DNA from: Faucicola tetraodonis
Lineage (GTDB): Bacteria; Pseudomonadota; Gammaproteobacteria; Pseudomonadales; Moraxellaceae
Assembly: GCA_032017425.1 (NCBI GenBank)
Contig: DALZPW010000006.1
DNA length: 64,000 nucleotides
Strand: one strand, 5' to 3'
A model generated the notes under the pieces. That model was not told the DNA's origin, did no database searches, and was given only the letters and a program-made list of their open reading frames with translations. Position numbers and translations under genes: made by a program. Positions 49,399 through 57,754 of this stretch are shown here, piece by piece. The first letter of the stretch is position 1. Every line of letters starts with the position of its first letter.

Positions 49399-50535
49399 TT
49401 ATTTTAGTTTTTGGTCTAGTTCGTTCACCAATTTAAGCCATTTCGCTATCGTGTCCTCTGCTATCCCCACCTTATAACTGTTGGTGAGCTTTTGTAATAT
49501 TTCATTAACTGCCCCTTTGTGCTTGCCGTCTAGAGGGTAGTTATGTTCTCGCATGAATGAGTAGATTAGCTTTGTAACGGCTGATTGTGAATTCCCTGTT
49601 AAAACCTTATCAACGATTGCGGGCGTGTGGCTTTGGTTTGGGTCGCTTGCCTGCTCGATACTGGCAAGCTGGGCTTTTAATTCTGCTATCTCTTTGGCTT
49701 GCTGGTCTATGGTTGCCTGTTGATCTGCCACCTTTTGCAATAACTGGCTATCGGTTTGGGGTGTTGGCAAGGTGGGTAAATTGTCATTAAACCCGTTGAT
49801 AATATAACCTTTAATCTTTAGAAAATTTTGCAAAGATTGCCTAGTTATGTCATGGTCTAAATTACCGCTTTTAATGCCTGCTCTTATTAGTTTTTCAGCT
49901 TTCAAATACTCAATATTATTCTGTCTAAAATAAGTATCACCGATACAAATTTCTATTTGTATCGGGTCATCACCACTAATCAAACATGATGCCTCAAGAA
50001 TGTTAAATATATCTAGGTCAGTTAATAGGGGGTCACGCTGTAAAATGACGGTCTCTTGTTTTGCCTCGCCCGCCTGTGGTTCGCTTAGCGTTATTGGTAT
50101 TCTATCATTACCTAAAAAGCCTAATAAACCTTCCAATGGCTCAATACTAGCTAATTCTTGAATGCTAAAGTGCCAATGCACTGTATTATAGATATTTGCA
50201 AAATCTGCCAAACTTTCTATTAACTTAAATTTATCACTCGATTTCAATTTTTCAAAGTTTTCATTACTCCAAACAAAATCCTCTAAGTAGCTTGCCGTTT
50301 GCAGTTTATCTAATTTACTTCTTAACTCGTTGTTGTAACAATCAAATTCTAATGGCTCTATTTTATAGTCTATATCTATAAAATAAACTGTTACATTTTC
50401 GGCAAAATCATAATGATTAAGATAGGTTACTACATCATACAAATTTTGATTATTGTATTGAGATAAACCTTTTATAAAATCAAAAACACTTACGTATTCC
50501 TTTAAAGGTTCTGTTATCTTGTCTAAAATTCCCAT
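49399..50535 (-). CDS. Unrecognised island protein with coiled coil
   Basis: About 378 residues from ATG 50535 (MGILDKITEPLKEYVSVFDF); upstream in-frame starts are ATG 50547 and GTG 50601, and none has a clear ribosome-binding site. The N-terminal part has no recognised domain. A coiled coil is predicted near residues 265-300 (LLQKVADQQATIDQQAKEIA and ELKAQLASIEQ). The C-terminal 80 residues (VTKLIYSFMREHNYPLDGKH, GAVNEILQKLTNSYKVGIAE and DTIAKWLKLVNELDQ) look like a conserved helical module. It has its own terminator and lies between the integrase-linked gene and alpA. Confidence 0.7.
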   Translation of the reverse strand: MGILDKITEPLKEYVSVFDFIKGLSQYNNQNLYDVVTYLNHYDFAENVTVYFIDIDYKIEPLEFDCYNNELRSKLDKLQTASYLEDFVWSNENFEKLKSSDKFKLIESLADFANIYNTVHWHFSIQELASIEPLEGLLGFLGNDRIPITLSEPQAGEAKQETVILQRDPLLTDLDIFNILEASCLISGDDPIQIEICIGDTYFRQNNIEYLKAEKLIRAGIKSGNLDHDITRQSLQNFLKIKGYIINGFNDNLPTLPTPQTDSQLLQKVADQQATIDQQAKEIAELKAQLASIEQASDPNQSHTPAIVDKVLTGNSQSAVTKLIYSFMREHNYPLDGKHKGAVNEILQKLTNSYKVGIAEDTIAKWLKLVNELDQKLK

Positions 50536-50740
50536 CACTCGCACCATACGCACCAATTTAAAAAGGGTGCAAGGCGGTGAGTGGCTTGGTGCGATTTCCA
50601 CTCGTTCGGGTAATTACTCCTAGCCTTGCAAAGTCGTAAATATCTATCAAATGACTACTAAAAAATGTCTAATGCCTCCCAAAAAGTATCAAATGAAATT
50701 CGGCTCTGTTTCGTGTAACAGGGGAAGTGTGTTACTTTTC

Positions 50741-50932
50741 TTAAATTCTAACTAGCCGATAGCCCCGCATAAATAACGCCTTTTGTAGGTCGTTCAGTGG
50801 CATGAATGGATTGTCCAAAATATCGCCTAGCTGGTCTATTTGTTCATGGGTCATCACCAAAATATGCCCGCTTGGGGTTGGCTTGGTGTCCATTGCTGGC
50901 AAGGTGTTTTTATTGGCTGTGGTGGTGTTCAT
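50741..50932 (-). CDS. 63-residue protein coupled to the integrase gene
   Basis: MNTTTANKNTLPAMDTKPTP, then SGHILVMTHEQIDQLGDILD and LNDLQKALFMRGYRLVRI. The start ATG overlaps the integrase stop (TAATG), so translation is probably coupled. No family recognised. Size and position would suit a recombination directionality factor, but no HTH is evident. Confidence 0.6.
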   Translation of the reverse strand: MNTTTANKNTLPAMDTKPTPSGHILVMTHEQIDQLGDILDNPFMPLNDLQKALFMRGYRLVRI

Positions 50933-52299
50933 TATTCATTAACCGCCTGTCGCTTGGCTTTGGCATTATCCAGGTAAATAATATTGTCCACCTTGCCCGC
51001 TTTGAGATCATCTAAGTAGTTTGCCCATGCGGCCATCATGTCATGACGTTTATTAAGCCATTTAACGCGGTTGTATGCCCTGCCGTTAGCGTCCCTCACG
51101 TTGTGGCCTAACTGCATTTCAATAAGGCGATAATCATAATTTAATCGTTCCTCTAACATGGTCCTGGCAGTTGCCCTAAACCCATGCGGGCTATGTACCC
51201 CAAAATAACCCCTATTGCAAAAATCCTTGCCTATGCCTGCCTTATTCATTGATTGACTATTGAGCAATTTATTAACTTGTTGCCCATCTGCAAAAGGTTT
51301 TGATTTTCGTCTGCCATTATAAAAAACGTATTCCATACCGCCTGTTATTGGCTTCATACGCTCAATAATGGCCATTGTTTGCGGTACTAGAGGTATTACT
51401 AAGCTATCAACCATATCATGCCGATTAACGCCCTTTTGTGGCTCAAATTCCCACTGTTTAGCGGTCAGGTCTAGATCAGCCCATTTCATAGTGCAAATAT
51501 CCCCAATGCGGGCAAAAGTAAGGGCCAGTAATTGCAATATCTCTTTATTGAAATTATCACTAGCGGGCAAGCTGTCTATTTCTTTTAGGAGTAGGCTAAA
51601 TTCTTGAGGCTCAATAATAGCGGGGTGATGTTTTTGGCGGGTTGGTTTTAAGGCTCTAGCCTCTTTTACTGCAGTAACTGGATTGTGTTCTATCAATCCA
51701 TTAATTACCGCATGGGCAAAAATTCGGCTTGCAATGCCTTTTACTCGGTTGCCCTTTTGGATATGCGTTTTTTGTACCTGTTTGAATAGCCTTAATACTT
51801 GAGGAGTGGTAATAGTATCTATTGGCGTTTCTGCAAATTCATTTAGTAAAGGCTCAAGTAAAAATCCCCAATTTTTCAAAGTTTGCTCTGCTAAAACGTG
51901 GTCGGGGTTATTAGTTTGCTCTGCCAACCAATCATCTGCTACTGCTTTGAATGTACTATCTAATGAATGGGCTTTTTGCTCTCGTTCCTGCTCTCTATGT
52001 TCTTTAGGGTCAATGCCCTGCTCTAATAACACTAGATTATCGGTATAGGCTTGTTTGGCTTGGGCAAGTGAGAAGGCTGGATAATTGCCTAATGATAAAT
52101 AAGGGCGTTTGCCTGTGATAGGGTGCGTGTAACGGTGTCTAAAATCTGTGGTTGCTTTATCGGTTTTCTGTGAGGGTCTTATTCTAATCTCTAAACCCTT
52201 AAAACCTGCAATCGGTAAGATTAACTCTTGATTAGTAGCAATACTTTCTTTGATATGCCGTTCTATCTGACTAACATTTGCAATTGATACTTTAGCCAT
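50932..52299 (-). CDS. int: P4-type tyrosine integrase
   Basis: 455 residues. N-terminal arm-binding (DUF4102-like) domain with KGLEIRIRPSQKTDK and KRPYLSLGNYPAFSLAQAK; a core-binding SAM-like domain (about 115-215); a C-terminal catalytic domain with Arg264 (ALTFARIGDICTMKW), His372 and Arg375 (SPHGFRATARTML), His399 (MQLGH) and nucleophile Tyr409 (GRAYNR). All catalytic residues are present, so it is probably active. It starts 188 bp inside the right 21-bp repeat and drives integration at the sRNA terminator. Exact tandem TTTTGGTAGCCA repeats lie just upstream and may be arm sites. Confidence 0.95.
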   Translation of the reverse strand: MAKVSIANVSQIERHIKESIATNQELILPIAGFKGLEIRIRPSQKTDKATTDFRHRYTHPITGKRPYLSLGNYPAFSLAQAKQAYTDNLVLLEQGIDPKEHREQEREQKAHSLDSTFKAVADDWLAEQTNNPDHVLAEQTLKNWGFLLEPLLNEFAETPIDTITTPQVLRLFKQVQKTHIQKGNRVKGIASRIFAHAVINGLIEHNPVTAVKEARALKPTRQKHHPAIIEPQEFSLLLKEIDSLPASDNFNKEILQLLALTFARIGDICTMKWADLDLTAKQWEFEPQKGVNRHDMVDSLVIPLVPQTMAIIERMKPITGGMEYVFYNGRRKSKPFADGQQVNKLLNSQSMNKAGIGKDFCNRGYFGVHSPHGFRATARTMLEERLNYDYRLIEMQLGHNVRDANGRAYNRVKWLNKRHDMMAAWANYLDDLKAGKVDNIIYLDNAKAKRQAVNE

Positions 52300-52333
52300 A
52301 ATTTAACCCTTGATACCCAATTTAACCTATAAT

Positions 52334-52357
52334 TTTTGGTAGCCATTTTGGTAGCCA
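52334..52357. repeat. Exact 12-bp tandem doublet upstream of the integrase
   Basis: TTTTGGTAGCCA twice in direct tandem, 35 bp upstream of the integrase start and 130 bp inside the right attachment repeat. It is a candidate arm-type integrase site or autoregulatory site. Confidence 0.85.
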
Positions 52358-52486
52358 TTTTTTGATGCTAACAATAAATAACTTTGCATAACTATAGTTA
52401 GTATAATAGCATGAAATAGGCTTGTATCAAGGGTTTTAGCAATCTAAAGTAATTTTATGTTTTCTGTTGTTATTTATAAATGTTCG

Positions 52487-52507
52487 CCTGCAATGGGTTT
52501 TTTTTAT
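52487..52507. repeat. attR: right 21-bp direct repeat of the island
   Basis: Identical to 39161-39181 (CCTGCAATGGG, eight Ts, AT). Only the 3' arm of the hairpin is here; the 5' arm is missing, as expected for the right junction. Chromosomal sequence resumes after it. Confidence 0.85.
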
Positions 52508-52594
52508 AGCTTAAGCTTTAAAATGATTGGATGTTGCAATTTATCGCATTTTTTAAGTTGGTGCTAGAGCCAGCGGTTGGGGTCTACCTAAGCG

Positions 52595-53332
52595 TCAAAA
52601 ATTTGCCAGCATTTTCAGCCCTGCAATGACTAATACAAGAGATAATAATTTATTGAGCATGGGGTCGGCAAGGCGTTTGCTACCATAAGTTGCGCCAATA
52701 AAACCCCCTACACACACCGCTACAAGCCAGATTGGTAGTTGATTTGGCAGTTTCGCCCCTGTCGATAACACACCAAACAAGCCTGAAATTGAATTCACCA
52801 AAATAAACCCCGACGCTACGCCTGCGACAACTTTAGGGCTTGCCCAACGGTTAAATAATAAAATTGGACTTAAAAACACACCACCGCCCACCCCCGTCAA
52901 TCCCGACAGCAACCCTAAAACCGCCCCCACGATTGCCAAAAACCATTTTGACACCTGTTTTAATGGTTGCTCGCTGGTGAGTTTTTTGGCAAAAATAAAT
53001 GAATAAATGGCCGAAAAAATCAGTACCATCCCAACAATCGGCTTATATAAATGACTGGGCAAATGGGTCATCCCCCCGATAAACGCCATCGGTATCGCAG
53101 TTATAGCAAGGGGAATAAAAATTTGCCAAGAAAAGTTTTTTGCGGAATAAAATCGCCAAAACGCAATGATGGACACCAAAATGTTGAGACATAGCGCAGT
53201 AGGTTTCATCATACTTGGCGCAACGCCGACTAACCCCATCATCGCAAGATAGCCCGATGCACCGCCATGCCCGACTGATGAATAGAGCAAGGCAGAAATA
53301 AAAAACAGCACGCTTAATAGGGTAGTTGTCAT
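52595..53332 (-). CDS. TauE/SafE family transporter
   Basis: 245 residues with about eight membrane helices. Family features: LYSSVGHGGASGYLAMMGLV near the N-terminus and LSGLTGVGGGVFLSPILLF near residue 145. Family members are proposed exporters of sulfite or other sulfur or organic anions. It follows moaE by 24 bp as the last gene of the molybdenum cofactor cluster, so a link to anion or sulfur balance in cofactor synthesis is possible. Substrate unknown. Confidence 0.88.
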   Translation of the reverse strand: MTTTLLSVLFFISALLYSSVGHGGASGYLAMMGLVGVAPSMMKPTALCLNILVSIIAFWRFYSAKNFSWQIFIPLAITAIPMAFIGGMTHLPSHLYKPIVGMVLIFSAIYSFIFAKKLTSEQPLKQVSKWFLAIVGAVLGLLSGLTGVGGGVFLSPILLFNRWASPKVVAGVASGFILVNSISGLFGVLSTGAKLPNQLPIWLVAVCVGGFIGATYGSKRLADPMLNKLLSLVLVIAGLKMLANF

Positions 53333-53356
53333 TGCTTGTTAACCATTACTAGAGTA

Positions 53357-53848
53357 TTAACCATTATTAGAAAGCCACAGACTCTCAGTGCTGTCGGCAT
53401 AAAATTCTTGTTTCCACACAGGGATATCCGCTTTAATCGCATCTAGTAGCCAACGACACGCATCAAATGCAGGATAACGGTGGGCAGCCACTACCCCAAC
53501 CCACACCGCCATCTCACCAATCGCAAGGTCGCCAACACGGTGTATGGCAATGGCGTTTTCGATGTCAAACTGGGCTTTGGCTTGTTCAATCAGTTTTTTG
53601 CCTTGATTGAGTGCCAACTGCTCGTAGCCATAATAAGTGAGTTTGCTAACAGGGCGAGCGTTATTGTGATTACGTACCCAGCCTTCAAATGTCGCTAACG
53701 CCCCGCAAGTATCGCTCATTAAAGCGTGTTTAAGCCGTCTGTCGTCAATGGCTCGGTCAGTCAATGCAAAGCCGCTAGTAATCACGGTGTGGTAGGCTTG
53801 GTCTTCACTGATGCTAATGGTGGCTGAGCCTTTATGCAATGCGTTCAT
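53357..53848 (-). CDS. moaE: Molybdopterin synthase catalytic subunit
   Basis: 163 residues. MoaE and MoaD together insert two sulfurs into precursor Z to make molybdopterin. Conserved segments: CGALATFEGWVRNHNNARPV, LTYYGYEQLALNQGKKLIEQ, IAIHRVGDLAIGEMAVWVGV, AAHRYPAFDACRWLLDAIKA, and DIPVWKQEFYADSTESLW with the active-site Lys. It follows moaD by 39 bp. Confidence 0.95.
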   Translation of the reverse strand: MNALHKGSATISISEDQAYHTVITSGFALTDRAIDDRRLKHALMSDTCGALATFEGWVRNHNNARPVSKLTYYGYEQLALNQGKKLIEQAKAQFDIENAIAIHRVGDLAIGEMAVWVGVVAAHRYPAFDACRWLLDAIKADIPVWKQEFYADSTESLWLSNNG

Positions 53849-53887
53849 GGTTTTCTCTGTATATTTTTTAAAGGACGTATGCGATAT

Positions 53888-54151
53888 TTAACCGCCCGCC
53901 ACAGGCGGAATAAAGGCGATGATATCGCCATCTTGGAGCGGCGTTTGCCAGTTGGCAATGTGGTGATTGATTGCCACGGCAAGTTTGGTTGGGGCGAGTT
54001 TAAAACCGTATTGTGCGCTTAACGTTTGGTAAAGCTCGGTCAAGTTATCACCGTCAAAGCGGATTGTTTCTTCGTCTTTCCCTGCTTGTTCAGCAAGGCT
54101 TGCAAAGTATAAGATGGCTAAATTTTTCTCAGACGCGCTAGGTGTTGGCAT
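53888..54151 (-). CDS. moaD: Molybdopterin synthase sulfur carrier subunit
   Basis: 87-residue ubiquitin-like protein ending in the required Gly-Gly (IAFIPPVAGG), which is adenylated and thiocarboxylated to donate sulfur. Start ATG at 54151 overlaps the end of moaC by 14 nt, indicating translational coupling. The partner moaE is next. The MoeB-type activating enzyme is not in the window. Confidence 0.92.
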   Translation of the reverse strand: MPTPSASEKNLAILYFASLAEQAGKDEETIRFDGDNLTELYQTLSAQYGFKLAPTKLAVAINHHIANWQTPLQDGDIIAFIPPVAGG

Positions 54152-54635
54152 AGTCGGATTTGCCTCCTGTTTTGGTGAGTAACTTGATATCGCTGATGGT
54201 AATGTCGTGAGATAATGCTTTGGTCATGTCATAAATCGTTAGGCAAGCCACCGACACAGCAGTTAAGGCTTCCATTTCCACGCCTGTTTTGTGGGTAACT
54301 TTGACGGTGGCAGTGACGTGGATTGAGCAGTTGTTATCATCATACTCAAAGCCGATTTTTACCCCGTCGAGTGGCAGCTGGTGGCAAAGCGGAATCAGCT
54401 CGTGGGTGCGTTTGCTTGCCATGACCCCTGCGATATGCGCGGTCTGGGTGATTGAGCCTTTTTTGGTGATGCCATCGGCGGATTTTATCACTTGGTAACT
54501 GTCGCTAGGGAAAATGACTTGCCCTACGGCGGTGGCGGTGCGTTGGGTTATCGCTTTGCCCGACACATCGACCATGGCGATATCACCGTGTGCGTCTAAA
54601 TGTGTCAGGTCTAAGGGAGTTAATTGTGTTGTCAT
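54138..54635 (-). CDS. moaC: Cyclic pyranopterin monophosphate synthase
   Basis: About 165 residues; with MoaA it converts GTP to cyclic pyranopterin monophosphate. Conserved: MVDVSGKAITQRTATAVGQV, AGVMASKRTHELIPLCHQLP, and THKTGVEMEALTAVSVACLT, IYDMTKALSHDITISDIKLL, and the C-terminal KTGGKS. The ATG at 54635 fits the family; a GTG at 54650 is an alternative. It overlaps moaD. Confidence 0.95.
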   Translation of the reverse strand: MTTQLTPLDLTHLDAHGDIAMVDVSGKAITQRTATAVGQVIFPSDSYQVIKSADGITKKGSITQTAHIAGVMASKRTHELIPLCHQLPLDGVKIGFEYDDNNCSIHVTATVKVTHKTGVEMEALTAVSVACLTIYDMTKALSHDITISDIKLLTKTGGKSDYANT

Positions 54636-54763
54636 GTTTTGGATTTTCACCCCTCAAATGTGGCACAAAATTACATAAACTTATACGCTTATCAAGCGGC
54701 GCTTGGATGAGTAAATTTTTTTTAAATTTGCCTATTTTATATTTTCAAAAAACCTGCCATCGA

Positions 54764-55768
54764 TTAACCGCCAATCATCGACAAATTCGCCATGATACCA
54801 CTATCGTTTTGCTTGAGTAAATGATGCTCGGGCTTAATCGGCATTAAGCTTTGCAAGGCATGAACCAATCCATCGACATCGCCATTTGCCAAAAACGCTC
54901 GCACATCATAACTGCCATTATCAAACAAACACAAATGTACTTTGCCTTGGCTACTCACTCGCAAGCGATTGCAACTGTCGCAGAACTGCGGGGCATAAGG
55001 CTCAATCAGCCCAATGCCACCGACATAATCGGCGTGGCGATATTCAATCGCAGGGCCTGCATCGCTTGCTCGACGTTGGGATTGCCAACCATTTTGTAAT
55101 AAAAAATCTTTGATACGCTGACCACTGCTATGTTGGGCAAAAAACAAAGCTTTATTATCCGAGGTTTGCATAAACTCAATAAAACGGTAAGTGACAGGAC
55201 GATTTTTGACAAAACTTAACACGGATTGCAAGTTATCAAAGGCGGTGTCTGCCATCAAAATACCGTTGAGTTTTAGCTTAATATCGGTGGTTGCTAGCAA
55301 TGTATCGATGTCTTGTAACAGCGTTGGCAATATATCAAAGCCGGTGATTTGTTTAAAAATGGCGGGGTCAAAGCTGTCGATACTGATGTTAAGCTGATTT
55401 AGCCCTGCCGTTTGCCAGTCGGATAAATGCTTGGCAAGGCGATAGCCGTTGGAGCTAACCGCCACTGTTTGGATGCCTTGGGTCTGCTTGGCAAGTTCGA
55501 TGATGCGCGGTAAATCTTGTCGAATCGATGGCTCACCCCCCGTCAGCCGCACTTTGGTGGTACCTAGTTTGGCAAAGGCTTGTATTAAAATATCGATTTC
55601 GGATACAGAAAGCTCGTTGTCAGGGCGTTTACCCGCGTTGGCAGTATAGCCATCGGGCAGACAGTAATGACAGCGAAAGTTACAAAAATCGGTAATCGAC
55701 AGGCGTAAATAGCTTAACTGGCGATGGAAATTGTCCACCAAATTTAATGAAGAATGTTGCGGAGTCAT
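54764..55768 (-). CDS. moaA: GTP 3',8-cyclase (radical SAM)
   Basis: 334-residue radical SAM enzyme. The N-terminal cluster motif is DFCNFRCHYCLPDGY (CxxxCxxC), followed by KVRLTGGEPSIRQDL; the C-terminal cluster has FCDSCNRLRVSSQGKVHLCL. It ends in Gly-Gly (LSMIGG), as functional MoaA does. Start ATG 2 nt after the moeA stop. It is first in the pathway although located in the middle of the cluster. Confidence 0.96.
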   Translation of the reverse strand: MTPQHSSLNLVDNFHRQLSYLRLSITDFCNFRCHYCLPDGYTANAGKRPDNELSVSEIDILIQAFAKLGTTKVRLTGGEPSIRQDLPRIIELAKQTQGIQTVAVSSNGYRLAKHLSDWQTAGLNQLNISIDSFDPAIFKQITGFDILPTLLQDIDTLLATTDIKLKLNGILMADTAFDNLQSVLSFVKNRPVTYRFIEFMQTSDNKALFFAQHSSGQRIKDFLLQNGWQSQRRASDAGPAIEYRHADYVGGIGLIEPYAPQFCDSCNRLRVSSQGKVHLCLFDNGSYDVRAFLANGDVDGLVHALQSLMPIKPEHHLLKQNDSGIMANLSMIGG

Positions 55769-55770
55769 CG

Positions 55771-57063
55771 TTAGCTAAAATTCCAACTAAACGGCTGCAC
55801 TGTCACTATTTCGCCTGCTTTTACCCCTGCATTATCTTTGGGTAATACAAGCAAGCAATTGGCGTGGCTAAGCTGTTTGACACGGTGGGAGTCTTGGGCA
55901 GATAAAGGGGTTACGCTAAAACTGCCGTCTTCATTTTGGCAAAAAATCGCTCGCTGATAATCTTGGCGTCCTGCTCGCTTGTTGATGTCGTGGGTGGTTT
56001 TGGCAAACAGTTGCAGCGGTTTTGGGATATCTGATGGTTTCACGCCCGATAGTTGCCACAGCGCAGGTTTGACAAAATTAAGGCAGCATACCACGGTAGA
56101 TAGCGGATTGCCGGGTAACCCAAAATACATGACCGTTTTTTTATCTTGCTCAAATTCGCCAAATATAAAAGGTTTACCTGGTTTCATCGCCACTTTGTAA
56201 TGATGAATTTTGCCGAGCGCCTGAATGACTTGGGTTAAAAAATCATAATCGCCCACCGATACACCCGCCGTGGAAATAATCACATCACATTCGGCTATCG
56301 CTTGCTGAACAGTGCGGCGAGTGGTCTCAAGGTTGTCAGGGACAATGCCATAATCTTGAATAACAATCGGCAACTGCTTTAATAACGCTTTTAGCGTGGG
56401 CGTGTTGGAATTATAAATTTGGGCAAGCGTTGCCAGCGGCTGCCCCACGTCGACTAGCTCATCACCGGTCGCAATAATGCCAACCGTGAGTGGCTGAAAT
56501 ACCTGCACGCTATCCACGCCCAAATTGGCAAGTAAGCTGATATCGGTGGGGTTTAGGCGTTTACCAATTGTTAAAACAGTTTCGCCTGCTTGCACTTCCT
56601 CGCCTTGGCGGCGAATATTTGCACCCACTTTAGCGGTTTGGGTCAAGCGAATGTGATAGGCTTGGCTGTTATCCAAACTGGGCTGAATGTCGCTAAGGTT
56701 GGTGTCTTCTTGCATCACCACCGTGTCGCAGTCATTTGGCACCACCGCCCCGGTAAAAATTCGCACGCCCTGATTGGGTTTTAAACGACCATTAAAAGGC
56801 TTGCCTGCCCCCGATTCACCGATGATTTCAAGTTGGCTATCGTGGTCAAGATAGCTATCCATAGCTATCGCAAAACCATCCATGGATGATAGATTTTGGC
56901 GGGGAATATCAAAGGATGCGGCAATATCTTGGGCTAAAATGTGGTTTTGCGCCTCTAACAAACCCACTGTTATCGTCTTTACCTCGCCTAGACGCGACGT
57001 TAAATAGTTCTCTAGGCGATCATTAATCGCTTGTTTTAGTTCATTGACAGAAATCATCATCAT
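55771..57063 (-). CDS. moeA: Molybdopterin molybdenumtransferase
   Basis: 430 residues. MoeA inserts molybdate into adenylated molybdopterin. Conserved: IPRQNLSSMDGFAIAMD, RIFTGAVVPNDCDTVVMQED, GIIATGDELVDVGQPL, VIISTAGVSVGDYDFL and MYFGLPGNPLSTVVCCLNFV. Start ATG one nt after the mocA stop. MogA/MoaB, which supplies the adenylated form, is not in the window. Confidence 0.95.
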   Translation of the reverse strand: MMMISVNELKQAINDRLENYLTSRLGEVKTITVGLLEAQNHILAQDIAASFDIPRQNLSSMDGFAIAMDSYLDHDSQLEIIGESGAGKPFNGRLKPNQGVRIFTGAVVPNDCDTVVMQEDTNLSDIQPSLDNSQAYHIRLTQTAKVGANIRRQGEEVQAGETVLTIGKRLNPTDISLLANLGVDSVQVFQPLTVGIIATGDELVDVGQPLATLAQIYNSNTPTLKALLKQLPIVIQDYGIVPDNLETTRRTVQQAIAECDVIISTAGVSVGDYDFLTQVIQALGKIHHYKVAMKPGKPFIFGEFEQDKKTVMYFGLPGNPLSTVVCCLNFVKPALWQLSGVKPSDIPKPLQLFAKTTHDINKRAGRQDYQRAIFCQNEDGSFSVTPLSAQDSHRVKQLSHANCLLVLPKDNAGVKAGEIVTVQPFSWNFS

Positions 57064-57064
57064 C

Positions 57065-57754
57065 TCAATTAAAATATTGGGTCGGCGGCAAAAGCTGATA
57101 GGCTGTTTTTAGCTGCTCAAATTGTTCTAAGGTATCAATATCTTGGCCTAAATGCGGCAGCGGTATCGGATAAATCTGATAAACCGTGCGGTCGGTGGGC
57201 GAAACGATAGCCATTTGGTGTTGCCATAACGCCCGAAAACCTTTATCGCCTTGCAACTGATAACCAAATGCTCGCAAAAAACCCCAAGGTAAATTGACGG
57301 GAATCCCCCAAATTGGTTGATTATTATCACCATACTCACTCACAATCAGCCGATGGTCCTCAACATTTTGGCTTAATAGCGTCAAATCATCGAGGGTTAC
57401 CGCCACTTGGTCAACGGTCAAAAACAAAATCCGCATTGCAGCACTTACTGACTGTTGTTGTAATATTGTCATTGCATACTGAATCGATTGCGCCATCCCT
57501 GTTTGCGGCGTTGGATTATCGACGACTGTGACGGCAAATGGTGCAACTTCATTGTATAACGCTTTAGATATTGGGTTATCAAGTTTTGGCAAAACCACCA
57601 ACACTTGATAAGGCTGCAATTGGCGTGCCAATTGAATTTTTTCAGCCAGCAAGGTTTGATGATTTTTTACAATCAGCTGTTTGGCAAAACCAAGACGCTG
57701 GCTCAATCCTGCCGCCAAAATCACCACGATTAAATTACTAGGCGTGACGCTCAT
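57065..57754 (-). CDS. mocA: Nucleotidyltransferase, probable molybdenum cofactor cytidylyltransferase
   Basis: About 229 residues with the GT-A-like nucleotidyltransferase signature VVILAAGLSQRLGFAKQLIV at the N-terminus and FLTVDQVAVTLDDL in the middle. MocA attaches CMP to Moco to make the cytosine dinucleotide form used by PaoABC-type enzymes. That choice over MobA (guanylyl) rests on the gene being next to xdhC and a PaoABC-like enzyme. ATG at 57754 overlaps the 3' end of xdhC by 17 nt; a longer frame from 57814 is unlikely. Confidence 0.82.
   Translation of the reverse strand: MSVTPSNLIVVILAAGLSQRLGFAKQLIVKNHQTLLAEKIQLARQLQPYQVLVVLPKLDNPISKALYNEVAPFAVTVVDNPTPQTGMAQSIQYAMTILQQQSVSAAMRILFLTVDQVAVTLDDLTLLSQNVEDHRLIVSEYGDNNQPIWGIPVNLPWGFLRAFGYQLQGDKGFRALWQHQMAIVSPTDRTVYQIYPIPLPHLGQDIDTLEQFEQLKTAYQLLPPTQYFN

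Larger units (their letters stand above)
39161..52507. mobile_element. Integrated genomic island of about 13.3 kb (P4-type integrase, satellite-like)
   Basis: Bounded by perfect 21-bp direct repeats, with a P4-type tyrosine integrase starting 188 bp inside the right repeat. It contains an AlpA-like regulator, a string of small coupled genes, a DUF3987/YfjI ATPase, an iteron-like cluster, a KilA-N/XRE pair and a type IIG restriction-modification enzyme. All genes point left. No capsid, tail, lysis, terminase, relaxase or type IV secretion genes are seen, so it depends on helpers or on the integrase alone for movement. The layout resembles phage-satellite islands; that label is an inference. 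Confidence 0.85.

Noticed and set aside
39161..52507. Complete prophage
   Set aside because: No terminase, portal, capsid, tail or lysis genes can be recognised; the content fits a satellite or defence island.
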